Below are positions 46,801 through 54,700 of a DNA stretch of 64,000 bases, piece by piece. The notes beneath the pieces were generated by a model, which was not told where the DNA came from, ran no database searches, and worked only from the letters and a program-made list of their open reading frames with translations. Origin of the DNA: JAMZMI01 sp964353015 (GTDB lineage: Bacteria > Bacteroidota > Bacteroidia > Cytophagales > Cyclobacteriaceae); NCBI GenBank assembly GCA_964353015.1, contig CAYGUA010000015.1:1-64000 (forward strand), in the 5' to 3' direction. Position numbers and translations under genes: made by a program. How positions within the stretch are numbered: the stretch's first letter is position 1; each line of letters starts with the position of its first letter.

Positions 46801-47126
46801 TAAAAGAAGCCATTGAAAAGATGGAGCAAAATGAAGTTGACCTTGTGAACAAAAGACTCACTCAAAACCTCATTAATAGGCAGGAGGAAATAATTACAAG
46901 AATGTTGGAAGCTGAGAAATCTATGAGAGAGCAAGAACAAGACCCTGAAAGAAAAGGAGAAACAGCGAGCCAAATAAAACGTAAGTATCCGCCAGCGTTT
47001 GAAGAATACCTTAAAGCAAGAGAAAGTGAAATTGAATTATTAAACTCAATTCCATTAGATTTAAATCCATTTTATAAAAAAGAAGTAAACGATTACTTCA
47101 GAAGACTAAGCGTACAAGACAAGTAA
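43836..47126 (+). CDS. DUF4175 family membrane protein
   Basis: A 1,096-residue protein with two N-terminal transmembrane helices (about residues 22-45 and 55-75) and a third near residue 150, then an extracytoplasmic beta-rich region, then a very long coiled-coil, Glu/Lys/Gln-rich C-terminal half (about residues 490-1000). I recognise the architecture as DUF4175. The function is unknown; a structural role in the envelope is plausible. Its TAA stop overlaps the ATG of the following HATPase gene by one base (TAATG), implying translational coupling. Confidence 0.88.
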   Translation: MTIEGIRAGLEQYKRKFYYKKLSKGLLLALSVFLGLFILLNILESFFWFNSSVRFVFLLTLIISFLAPIFSLVLLPLFELFKLRKGITDKQIALEIGKYFPQVDDKLLNLLELNQLSHNESSLIAASIRQKEESLKIIDFSSAIDLRVNLKYLYLFLIVITGLGLLSFINPILISGGTTRIIQFQDDFEKPMPFQIAISNEMLRAYKNEDFELEVKISGETIPQNIYLVLENKRRIKLLSADNQTYRYTFANIQIPTSFNIQGAGYISKDYKINLINRPEITDFTLKLNYPTYINRTDEQFKNIGNATIPEGTEVSWALKTMDTDKAEIIIDKSRFPFQHVENEVFTFNRRIFESQEYAIDMINQFGKNKTPIAYTLDVIKDQFPEIDVRFINDTIRFSSIIVAGKINDDYGFSQLRLFQKPLPDGKTTSVPLKINRGLPTQNFVHRWDGDSTMFAEHESVEIWVEVWDNDGVNGAKKTTSSKYFFKKPNEEEIEKIISENSNQTESELKKAEKESKKLNDQLEELEDRLKNKTEIGWQEEKLIQDIISRKEEIQKSIEEIQKKHEELIASQEQFDKQSEKLAEKSQQLQKLMEELLDDETKALYNELQKLLEEKSSLDEVNKQLAKIKPSENNLEKELERAIELFKKLKLETKIEETANKLEKLGEQQEMLGEENEKNQKESNQEESLEEQEKINTAFEDVKEDVKEIEELNQDMKNPEPLEDFHDDEKEIQEDLDDLTEELKTKPSKNTPTKQKNTGKQMKQMAGKMAEMQNNMEMEMMEENLEQLRDILDNLIKTSFEQERIIQDFSSVSQSDPRFLELSQDQLRLIDNSKVIEDSLLSLASRVLQISNFVTREINQINRSLESALDAIKERQKPQATSHQQFAMTSMNNLALLLDDVIQQMQMAMSKPGGSSGSKKGKKPSMSQLQQQLSQQIQDLKKSGKSGRPLSEELARMAAEQARIREQMEEMQQKLEGQNENGTQNGNGLKEAIEKMEQNEVDLVNKRLTQNLINRQEEIITRMLEAEKSMREQEQDPERKGETASQIKRKYPPAFEEYLKARESEIELLNSIPLDLNPFYKKEVNDYFRRLSVQDK

Positions 47127-47524
47127 TGGAAACAATACAAATTCAAATTCCATCAATTAGTGAAAACATCCGGATTGTTGAAAGTTTCATCGACAATGCC
47201 AAGGACAAATATTCACTAAATGACGACATTTATGGAAACATAATGATCGCAGTAACAGAGTCGGTTAATAATGCCATTCAACACGGCAATAAATTAACAT
47301 CAAACAAGAATGTTACGCTGAAGCTTCTGTTTGAAGATAGCTCTATAAAATTCATTGTAACTGATGAAGGATCAGGTTTTGATTTTCATAGCTTACCTGA
47401 CCCAACTTCTCCAGAGAATATTGATAAACCAGGAGGAAGAGGAATTTTTCTTATGAAACATCTGAGCGATGAAGTATCATTCAAAAATGAAGGTAGAGAA
47501 GTAGAATTGTCATTTTATCTATAA
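47126..47524 (+). CDS. RsbW-like anti-sigma/serine kinase (HATPase)
   Basis: A 132-residue GHKL ATPase domain protein. It shows the N box TESVNNAIQHGNKL, the G1 box DEGSGFDFHSLPDP and the G2 box GGRGIFLMKHLSDEV. This is the standalone RsbW/SpoIIAB type, which binds or phosphorylates partner-switching proteins. No STAS-domain antagonist or sigma factor is adjacent. It is coupled to the DUF4175 gene by a one-base overlap and is directly followed by ybeY with no gap. Confidence 0.9.
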   Translation: METIQIQIPSISENIRIVESFIDNAKDKYSLNDDIYGNIMIAVTESVNNAIQHGNKLTSNKNVTLKLLFEDSSIKFIVTDEGSGFDFHSLPDPTSPENIDKPGGRGIFLMKHLSDEVSFKNEGREVELSFYL

Positions 47525-47944
47525 ATGAATCAAATTCAATTCATTACCGAGGATATAAGCTTCTCACTAAAAGATAAAACCAAAACGAGAAGTTGGCTAA
47601 AAGACACTGCTAAACAAGAGAATCATAAGTTAATTTCTTTAACCTATATTTTTTGTTCTGATGAGTATTTGCTGAACATAAACAAGGAATACCTAAATCA
47701 CGATTATTACACAGATATCATCACATTCGATAATTCAACAGAACCAGCGGAAATTATGGGTGATATATTTATAAGTGTTGATCGTGTTCAGGAAAATGCA
47801 GAACACTATGGCCAACCATTTCAAACTGAATTAAATCGTGTACTGGTTCATGGCTTACTTCACTTATGCGGATACACTGATAAGCAAGATGCGGAACAAG
47901 CTGTGATGCGACAAAAAGAAGACACCTATATATCTTTGCGGTAA
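47525..47944 (+). CDS. ybeY: rRNA maturation endoribonuclease YbeY
   Basis: Single-strand-specific metal-dependent RNase that processes 16S rRNA ends and takes part in ribosome quality control. The metal motif appears as H109-GLL-H113-LCGYT-D119. The third ligand is His in E. coli but Asp here, a change I recall as typical of Bacteroidota YbeY. The length of 139 residues is normal. It follows the HATPase gene without a gap, and its stop is 7 bases before the first parS-like palindrome. Confidence 0.95.
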   Translation: MNQIQFITEDISFSLKDKTKTRSWLKDTAKQENHKLISLTYIFCSDEYLLNINKEYLNHDYYTDIITFDNSTEPAEIMGDIFISVDRVQENAEHYGQPFQTELNRVLVHGLLHLCGYTDKQDAEQAVMRQKEDTYISLR

Positions 47945-47951
47945 AACAAAC

Positions 47952-47967
47952 TGTTCCACGTGGAACA
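47952..47967. promoter_or_regulatory. parS: parS site 1 (ParB-binding palindrome)
   Basis: TGTTCCACGTGGAACA is a perfect 16-bp palindrome, extended to 18 bp by flanking C and G. It matches the parS variant described in Pseudomonas and others. ParB binds such sites to load onto the chromosome near the origin. It lies between ybeY and mnmG, centred 36 bp from the second site. Confidence 0.88.
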
Positions 47968-47987
47968 GCAAAAACAAACAATTGATG

Positions 47988-48003
47988 TGTTTCACGTGAA
48001 ACA
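47988..48003. promoter_or_regulatory. parS: parS site 2 (ParB-binding palindrome)
   Basis: TGTTTCACGTGAAACA is a perfect 16-bp palindrome, extended to 18 bp, identical to the canonical Bacillus subtilis parS consensus. It lies 10 bases before the mnmG start codon, so ParB binding could also affect mnmG transcription. Confidence 0.92.
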
Positions 48004-48013
48004 CCTTACTAAT

Positions 48014-49876
48014 ATGTTTCAAGAATACGATGTAATAGTAGTAGGAGCGGGTCATGCTGGTTGCGAAGCAGCAGCGGCAGCAGCAAACATGGGTTCAAAA
48101 GTGCTTCTTGCAACGATGAACATGAATACCATCGCCCAGATGTCATGTAATCCAGCTATGGGCGGATTAGCAAAGGGACAGATTGTTCGAGAAATAGATG
48201 CCTTAGGCGGATACTCAGGGATTGTCACTGATAAAACCATGATACAATTCCGCATGCTAAACAAAAGTAAAGGTCCAGCGATGTGGAGTCCGAGAGCTCA
48301 ATCCGATAGAATGCGATTTGCTGAAGAATGGAGACTAACCCTAGAAGGTATAACAAATGTGGACTTCTGGCAAGAAATGGTCTCTGGTCTAATCGTAAAA
48401 GATGGCAGAGTAAAGGGAGTAAAAACAAGTTTAGGAATAGAGATTCCCTCAAAAACAGTAGTACTGACTAATGGAACTTTCCTAAACGGAATCATTCACA
48501 TAGGCGAAAAAACTTTCGGTGGTGGAAGATCTGGAGAAAAAGCAGCAACAGGAATTACAGAACAATTAGTTCAACTTGGCTTTGAGGCCGGAAGAATGAA
48601 AACCGGAACACCGCCAAGAGTTGATGGAAGATCACTAGACTACTCAAAAATGGAAGAACAAAAAGGAGATGAGCAACCTTCTAAGTTTTCCTATTCCGAT
48701 GAAACAAAGCCTTTAAAACAACAAAAAAGTTGTTTTATAACATATACAAATACAGAAGTACACGAAACACTACAAACCGGATTTGATAGATCGCCAATGT
48801 TTAACGGGCGAATAAAGGGTTTAGGTCCTCGTTATTGTCCCTCTATAGAAGATAAAATTAACCGGTTTGCAGAAAGAGATAGACATCAAATATTCGTAGA
48901 ACCAGAAGGTTGGAACACAGTAGAAGTGTATGTTAATGGTTTTTCTACCTCTCTTCCAGAAGATGTGCAACAAAAAGCATTGATACAAATACCGGGATTT
49001 GAGAAAGCGAAAATGTTTAGGCCAGGATATGCTATCGAATATGATTTCTTCCCACCGACACAACTTAGCTCATCACTAGAAACCCACATCATTTCAAACC
49101 TGTTTTTTGCAGGTCAAATCAATGGAACAACAGGATACGAAGAGGCCGCCTGTCAAGGATTGATGGCAGGAATCAATGCACATTTAAAAGCTAAAGAATT
49201 AGAATCTTTCACCTTAAAGAGATCAGAAGCATATATCGGAGTACTTATAGACGACTTGATAAATAAAGGCACAAATGAGCCTTATCGCATGTTCACATCA
49301 AGAGCAGAATATCGATTACTACTCAGACAAGATAACGCAGACCTTCGACTTACACCAATGAGTTATAAAATGGGTCTCGCAACAGAAGAGAGGTTTTCCA
49401 AAGCAATGAATAAAATGCACCAAACAAGTCAACTCATCAATGATCTTAAACAGAAGAAATACAAACAACAAGATATAAATCCAAAATTAGAAGAACTTGG
49501 CTCAGCTCCGGTAAAAGACAAATCATCTTTATACCAAATTCTAAAAAGACCAGATTTAGACATAAACACTGTCTTGAAATTGTCAGGTGATAGTTCGTTT
49601 GAAACAAAATATAATCTTGAGGTTCAAGAACAAGCTGAAATTCAGATCAAATACGAATCTTATTTAGAGCGAGAGAAACAAAACTCTGAAAAAATGATAA
49701 GCCTTGAAGATCACCAGATCAACCCAAATTTTGATTATCACAAAATTTCTGCATTGTCATCAGAAGCACGCGAAAAATTACTTAAAGTAAAACCATCTAC
49801 ATTAGGCCAGGCATCTAGAATCAGCGGAGTTTCTCCTTCAGATGTCTCAATATTAATGGTTTATATGGGTAAATAA
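48014..49876 (+). CDS. mnmG: tRNA uridine-5-carboxymethylaminomethyl modification enzyme MnmG
   Basis: FAD-dependent subunit that, with MnmE, installs the cmnm5 group on wobble U34 of several tRNAs. The Rossmann motif VIVVGAGHAGCEAA is at residue 7, followed by AMGGLAKGQIVREIDALGG, TGTPPRVDGRS and the C-terminal GEDQ-like helical domain. The start at 48014 (MFQEYDVIVVG) is chosen because the upstream frame runs through both parS palindromes. The length of 620 residues is normal. mnmG (gidA) is classically near the replication origin, which agrees with the adjacent parS sites. Confidence 0.96.
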   Translation: MFQEYDVIVVGAGHAGCEAAAAAANMGSKVLLATMNMNTIAQMSCNPAMGGLAKGQIVREIDALGGYSGIVTDKTMIQFRMLNKSKGPAMWSPRAQSDRMRFAEEWRLTLEGITNVDFWQEMVSGLIVKDGRVKGVKTSLGIEIPSKTVVLTNGTFLNGIIHIGEKTFGGGRSGEKAATGITEQLVQLGFEAGRMKTGTPPRVDGRSLDYSKMEEQKGDEQPSKFSYSDETKPLKQQKSCFITYTNTEVHETLQTGFDRSPMFNGRIKGLGPRYCPSIEDKINRFAERDRHQIFVEPEGWNTVEVYVNGFSTSLPEDVQQKALIQIPGFEKAKMFRPGYAIEYDFFPPTQLSSSLETHIISNLFFAGQINGTTGYEEAACQGLMAGINAHLKAKELESFTLKRSEAYIGVLIDDLINKGTNEPYRMFTSRAEYRLLLRQDNADLRLTPMSYKMGLATEERFSKAMNKMHQTSQLINDLKQKKYKQQDINPKLEELGSAPVKDKSSLYQILKRPDLDINTVLKLSGDSSFETKYNLEVQEQAEIQIKYESYLEREKQNSEKMISLEDHQINPNFDYHKISALSSEAREKLLKVKPSTLGQASRISGVSPSDVSILMVYMGK

Positions 49877-49877
49877 T

Positions 49878-50756
49878 ATGTACGAAAAATTAGAAGAATG
49901 TCCTTCTTGTAAGCATCCCAAGTTTAACAACTTCATGATCTGCAAAGATTATACAGTTTCTGAGGAAAGTTTTGCGCTTGTTAAATGTAGCAAATGCCAA
50001 TTAGTCTTTACAAATCCGAGACCTACTTTGGGCAAAATAGGATCATATTATAAAAGTGCAAATTACATTTCGCATACCAATGCAGTAACAAACATTACCA
50101 ACCTGCTATATAAACTTGTAAGGATTTTTACTCTGCGCCAAAAAAGAGGTCACATTGAAAAGTACAAAAAAAATGGTCACATACTAGATTATGGATGCGG
50201 AACAGGTCATTTTCTAAAAATCATGAATCCTAACAAATGGAAAATAGCAGGTCTTGAACCTGATCCTGGGACAAGTGCAAAAGCTGCCAGTTTACTAAAT
50301 CAAACAATACATCATTCTCTTTCTGAAATTAACAAAGAAGAAGAGTTCGATGTAATTACCGCATGGCATGTATTAGAACATGTGCACGATTTACGAGATA
50401 CGCTAAGAACACTAAGAAAGAAACTTAAATCCAATGGTTTCATGTTCATTGCATTACCAAATCACAATAGTTATGATGCAATGATTTATAAGGAATTCTG
50501 GGCAGCTTATGACGTGCCAAGACATTTATATCATTTCCATCTAGATTCATTTCAAAGATTAGCTAAATCACAAAAGCTCAATCTTGTTGATACTATCCCT
50601 ATGAAATTTGATTCATACTATGTCTCCTTACTGAGTGAAAGGAATATTACAGGGAAATCGAATTTTATTAAAGCCATACAAAACGGATATAAATCCAATC
50701 AACTAGCCAAAAAGAAGGGTGAATATTCTAGTATCATCTACGTTCTAAGTAAATGA
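49878..50756 (+). CDS. Class I SAM-dependent methyltransferase with zinc-ribbon N-terminus
   Basis: A 292-residue enzyme. The N-terminus has two CxxC pairs (CPSC, CSKC) of zinc-ribbon type, followed by the SAM-binding motif GHILDYGCGTGHFL and the downstream EFDVITAWHVLEHVHD segment. Such Methyltransf_23-like proteins often methylate sugars or other small molecules; the substrate is unknown. It begins one base after the mnmG stop and overlaps the next gene by four bases (ATGA), so it sits inside a tightly packed unit. Confidence 0.88.
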   Translation: MYEKLEECPSCKHPKFNNFMICKDYTVSEESFALVKCSKCQLVFTNPRPTLGKIGSYYKSANYISHTNAVTNITNLLYKLVRIFTLRQKRGHIEKYKKNGHILDYGCGTGHFLKIMNPNKWKIAGLEPDPGTSAKAASLLNQTIHHSLSEINKEEEFDVITAWHVLEHVHDLRDTLRTLRKKLKSNGFMFIALPNHNSYDAMIYKEFWAAYDVPRHLYHFHLDSFQRLAKSQKLNLVDTIPMKFDSYYVSLLSERNITGKSNFIKAIQNGYKSNQLAKKKGEYSSIIYVLSK

Positions 50757-52468
50757 AGAGGATTATATATTCAATCATACTTATAATAATCGCTGAGTTA
50801 TCTCTTCAGCAATGTGCTAATCCATTACGTCCATCAGGAGGACCTAAAGACACTATTCCACCAACACTACTATTGTCAAATCCACTTGATCAGACCATTC
50901 AATTCAACGGCCAAGAAATAAGACTGTACTTTGATGAATTCATCAATGCAGAGAAATTACGATCAAAACTAATCATCACTCCTAATACGGATATCAAGTA
51001 TAAACACCTTGTGAAACGAAGAGATTTGATCTTGAAATTTGATCAACCTCTTGCCGATAGTACAACATACACGCTCAACTTCTTTGATGGAGTGACAGAT
51101 ATTACCGAAAAGAATCCAGCAGAAAATCTTATTATAGCATTTAGCACAGGTACCTACATTGACTCGCTTAGAGTAATAGGGTCAGTAAGAGATCTATTTA
51201 ATAACAAACCTTCATCTAAAACTACCGTCGCACTTTATCCTTTAACTGATACTTTAAATATTTTACTGGACGCTCCATATTACTTTGTAACTACGCTTGA
51301 AAACGGATCATTTGAAATCAAAAATATCAAAACTGGTAAGTACAAAGTCGCAGCATTTAATGACGAGAATAAAAACCTAAAATTAGACGTAGCTACTGAA
51401 CAATACGCTTTTATCAATGACACAATAAAACCTTCAGTAGAACCAGACAGTACATATCTAAGATCAGTAAAAATTGACGGATCGCAATTAAAATTCATAT
51501 CAGCTAGACCATCAGGAAAGTATTTTGATGCTAGATATAGTAAAATTATTAACAAGTATACCGTACGCACCCTTGATAGTGCAAAAATCGTGTATCACAA
51601 TTTCAACGATGAACGAGACGCAATCAGATTTTACAATTTTGACAATTTTACAGAGAAAGACAGTACATCAGCAATCATTCACGCGATAGACACAGTCGGC
51701 AATTACACAATGGATACAGTATATGTCAAATTCCGTTCATCAGTAAGAAAATCAGGTAAATTTAAACATCAGCTTACTCCAGCAAAAAGTAGCCCCATTC
51801 AAAAAAATACTGTTTACTCATTAGAGTTTAACAAACCTATCATTCAAGCAGATTCAAACTTTGTCTCTTACTCTTTTGATACCTTAATGCAATTTGCTTT
51901 AAAACCATTAAACCTTCGTTGGAACGATAAGAGAACAAAACTTTCATTCAGTTTAGATTTAGATAAACTAACCTATCTTGATACCCTTAACAAGTACATA
52001 AACCTATACACTCCAGATACATCAAATATTGATTCCTCAAAACTCATATATCATTACATCCTAACCAGAATTCCTACGCACAAATTTGATTTAAACTTCA
52101 GCAAGAAAGCATTCATATCCGTAGAGTCAGATTCTTCACAAGCTATATCACAATCCTATCTCTTTTATGAACCAGAAAAATACGGAATAATAAATCTAAA
52201 ACTTACTACTGAACAAAAGAGCTTCTTTGTACAACTAATAAATGGTCAAGGAAAAGTATCTGAACAAAAATATAACTGCCAAGATTGTAAATTCACTAGT
52301 ATTGCGCCAGGTGATTATTCGATTAGAATCCTTATTGATGATAATAATAATGGAATTTGGGAAGTAGGAAATATAGGTAAATCTATAGAACCAGAACACG
52401 TAATAGATTTTAACGATAAGTCTGCATTGCGAGCTAATTGGACTTTAGAATTAGAGTATTCTTTCTGA
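50753..52468 (+). CDS. Ig-like domain lipoprotein (SbsA-like)
   Basis: A 571-residue lipoprotein: the signal ends at LSLQQC, with Cys as the mature N-terminus. A bacterial Ig-like/SbsA domain follows (PPTLLLSNPLDQTIQFNGQEIRLYFDE), then a carboxypeptidase-regulatory-like fold (GSFEIKNIKTGKYKVAAFNDEN), a central unassigned part and a C-terminal repeat of the same type (DYSIRILIDDNNNGIWEVG). The family is widespread in Bacteroidota and probably acts at the cell surface. Its coding strand is unusually C-rich relative to G near the 3' end. It is the last gene before the putative origin. Confidence 0.85.
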   Translation: MKRIIYSIILIIIAELSLQQCANPLRPSGGPKDTIPPTLLLSNPLDQTIQFNGQEIRLYFDEFINAEKLRSKLIITPNTDIKYKHLVKRRDLILKFDQPLADSTTYTLNFFDGVTDITEKNPAENLIIAFSTGTYIDSLRVIGSVRDLFNNKPSSKTTVALYPLTDTLNILLDAPYYFVTTLENGSFEIKNIKTGKYKVAAFNDENKNLKLDVATEQYAFINDTIKPSVEPDSTYLRSVKIDGSQLKFISARPSGKYFDARYSKIINKYTVRTLDSAKIVYHNFNDERDAIRFYNFDNFTEKDSTSAIIHAIDTVGNYTMDTVYVKFRSSVRKSGKFKHQLTPAKSSPIQKNTVYSLEFNKPIIQADSNFVSYSFDTLMQFALKPLNLRWNDKRTKLSFSLDLDKLTYLDTLNKYINLYTPDTSNIDSSKLIYHYILTRIPTHKFDLNFSKKAFISVESDSSQAISQSYLFYEPEKYGIINLKLTTEQKSFFVQLINGQGKVSEQKYNCQDCKFTSIAPGDYSIRILIDDNNNGIWEVGNIGKSIEPEHVIDFNDKSALRANWTLELEYSF

Positions 52469-52688
52469 CTTTCTGTTGACATCATGTGAACTAATGTTTA
52501 CAATATCAACACGTATTAACAATGAAGATTAAACTAGCTGATATAAATTAATAACCAACATTTCAATATCATCTATCCACAACATAAACATCAAAAAGGT
52601 TAAATACGACAATGAACAATAAGCAATCTAACTTTATCAACATATAATTGTAACCTTCAGATTATCAACCAAATAAATAATAAAAAGG

Positions 52689-52697
52689 TGTGAATAA
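52689..52697 (-). promoter_or_regulatory. DnaA box, perfect match
   Basis: TGTGAATAA on the plus strand is the complement of TTATTCACA, an exact match to the DnaA-box consensus TTATNCACA. Confidence 0.75.
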
Positions 52698-52754
52698 ATA
52701 TGAATAAGCATAACCTTATAAACATTTCATTAATCCAAAATATATTTTCTAATA

Positions 52755-52763
52755 TTATCCACA
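52755..52763 (+). promoter_or_regulatory. DnaA box, perfect match
   Basis: TTATCCACA matches the strong DnaA-box consensus exactly and is followed immediately by a degenerate second copy (AATCCACAT). Confidence 0.8.
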
Positions 52764-52831
52764 AATCCACATCATATTAATAAAAAGAGGATTTATTCAA
52801 AATTCAAATTATTTAAATAGATCATGTCTAT

Positions 52832-54658
52832 ATGTTAATAAGTCAAAAAATAAGGATATCAATTATAACAATCTGTTTCATCGGGTACCTTTTTCCTTTG
52901 AAGGCTCAAACAGACCAGGCGAAGCTGGCAAACGAGTATTATTTACAGGGAGATTTTGAAAAAGCTAAGGCTATATTCGAAGATCTTGAGAATAAAACTG
53001 CTGCTATTCCGCTAATACAATCCAATTACCTTAGTTTGTTGATGTCAGAAGCCAATTATAGCCGCGCTGAAAAATTTCTGAATAATGCCATTAAAGATTA
53101 CCCGAACAACTTTCAATTTCAGGTTAGTCTTCTCAAGTTATATGATATCAGTAATCAACAGGATAAAAGAGAAAAGTACTTTAAAAAGCTAGACAAAGAA
53201 TTCGGCGAAAACCAATTTCAATCTAATATGCTGGCTCAAAGTTTATCCAATCAGCAGTTATTCACTGACGCCATATATTTTTTCAAGAAGTCTAGAAAAA
53301 CGAGTAACAACCCCTCGGCTTTTGCTTTGGATCTTGCAGCTATATACAGGATGCAAAATGATATGGAAAATATGACCGCAGAATACCTCAATTATGCAGA
53401 GTCAAATCCTAGAAATTTATCCTATGTACAAAATCTATTTCAAAATCTTCTGGTAGAAGAGGAAGACCAAAGTTATTTGGAGAAATCTCTGATCACTAAA
53501 ATTCAAAGACAGCCTGAAGTTACACTTTATGCCGAGTTATTGATTTGGCTTGAAATTCAGAGGAAAAATTTCTATTCAGCATTTGTACAAGCCAGAGCTC
53601 TGGATAAGCGGAATGGTAACCCTGGAGATGAGTGCTTAAGAATTGGAAGAATTGCTGCCGATAATAAATCGTGGGATGAAGCAATCGAAATTTATGATTA
53701 TGTCATAAAGACCTATCCAGAAAGCAGAAACTATATAACCGCGAAGAGTCTTTATATCCAGGCCAAAGAGAAAAAAGTCAAAAGTGAGTTTCCAGTCAAT
53801 AAATACATGATTAGAAATCTAGCAAGTGAGTATCAGGATTTGTATGATGAAATGGGCTCAAATCCAAACACGTTAGATGCCTTGCGAAACAAAGCTTTGC
53901 TACATGCATTTTATCTCGATGAGTTGGATACCGCCATCAACATTCTTAATCAGGTTATTGAAAACAGAAGATCGCCTCGAAACTTGATTTCAGAATCAAA
54001 ACTTGATTTGGGAGATATTTATCTTTTGTCTGGTCAACCGTGGGAATCCACTTTGCTGTATTCTCAAGTTGAAAAATCAGATAAAGAATCGTCCATAGGT
54101 TATCAGGCCAAATTGAAAAATGCGAAACTAAATTATTACACTGGTAATTTCGCCCTTGCTAAAGATCATCTGGACATACTCAAGCTTGCCACCACCAGAG
54201 ACATCTCAAATGATGCCATTTCACTTTCAGTTCTCATTCAGGACAATACAGTCTTTGACTCTACAGATATAGTCATGCAACAGTTTGCCAATATTGAATT
54301 GATGATTTTTCAAAACAAAAAACCTTTTGCCGAAAGGGCATTGAATGAAATGCTTAAAGAATATCCTGGACATTCATTGACTGATGAAATCTATTGGATT
54401 TTGGCACAATTGTCCATGGAAAAAGCGGATTATACTGGAGCGGTTACATATCTGGATAAAATTGTTTCAGAATATAAATATGATGTTTTGAGTGACGATG
54501 CTTTTTATAAAAAGGCAATTATCCTGTCTGATTATGTGAAGGATGAGCAAAAATCGCTTGATACCTTGGTTGAATTTTTAAAACTATATCCAGGCAGTTT
54601 GTATACTGCCGAGGCAAGAACACGAATTCGCAAACTTCGTGGAGATTATATCAATTGA
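52832..54658 (+). CDS. TPR-repeat protein, exported
   Basis: A 608-residue protein with a signal peptide (ISIITICFIGYLFPLKAQ) followed by TPR-like helical repeats through the whole length, clearest at EYYLQGDFEKAKAIFEDLE, WDEAIEIYDYVIKTYP and ALNEMLKEYPGHS. This resembles periplasmic TPR scaffold proteins of Bacteroidota. The partner is unknown. It is the first gene to the right of the putative origin and reads away from it. A TTATTAACA near-box overlaps its start region. It is separated from the sigma factor gene by 42 bases, so co-transcription is possible. Confidence 0.85.
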   Translation: MLISQKIRISIITICFIGYLFPLKAQTDQAKLANEYYLQGDFEKAKAIFEDLENKTAAIPLIQSNYLSLLMSEANYSRAEKFLNNAIKDYPNNFQFQVSLLKLYDISNQQDKREKYFKKLDKEFGENQFQSNMLAQSLSNQQLFTDAIYFFKKSRKTSNNPSAFALDLAAIYRMQNDMENMTAEYLNYAESNPRNLSYVQNLFQNLLVEEEDQSYLEKSLITKIQRQPEVTLYAELLIWLEIQRKNFYSAFVQARALDKRNGNPGDECLRIGRIAADNKSWDEAIEIYDYVIKTYPESRNYITAKSLYIQAKEKKVKSEFPVNKYMIRNLASEYQDLYDEMGSNPNTLDALRNKALLHAFYLDELDTAINILNQVIENRRSPRNLISESKLDLGDIYLLSGQPWESTLLYSQVEKSDKESSIGYQAKLKNAKLNYYTGNFALAKDHLDILKLATTRDISNDAISLSVLIQDNTVFDSTDIVMQQFANIELMIFQNKKPFAERALNEMLKEYPGHSLTDEIYWILAQLSMEKADYTGAVTYLDKIVSEYKYDVLSDDAFYKKAIILSDYVKDEQKSLDTLVEFLKLYPGSLYTAEARTRIRKLRGDYIN

Positions 54659-54700
54659 TATAAATATTCTTAATCTTGTAGTTGCCTAATCAAGAGTCTT

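Larger units (their letters stand above)
52469..52831. other. oriC: Putative chromosomal replication origin (oriC)
   Basis: This 363-bp gap has no ORF, is very AT-rich and carries a cluster of DnaA boxes. Two match TTATNCACA exactly (52689-52697 minus, 52755-52763 plus). Near matches with one mismatch are at 52573-52581 (CTATCCACA), 52634-52642 (TTATCAACA) and 52716-52724 (TTATAAACA). A/T-only stretches flank the last perfect box (52725-52750 and 52781-52830) and could serve as the unwinding element. Two parS sites and mnmG lie 4.5 kb to the left. The dnaA gene is not in the window. Confidence 0.78.

Noticed and set aside
47960..48013. Upstream start of mnmG at 47960
   Set aside because: It would translate both parS palindromes and add a leader not seen in MnmG proteins; the ATG at 48014 fits the Rossmann N-terminus.
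52833..52841. TGTTAATAA as a further DnaA box
   Set aside because: It has one mismatch and lies inside the start of the TPR gene, so it was not counted as evidence for the origin.
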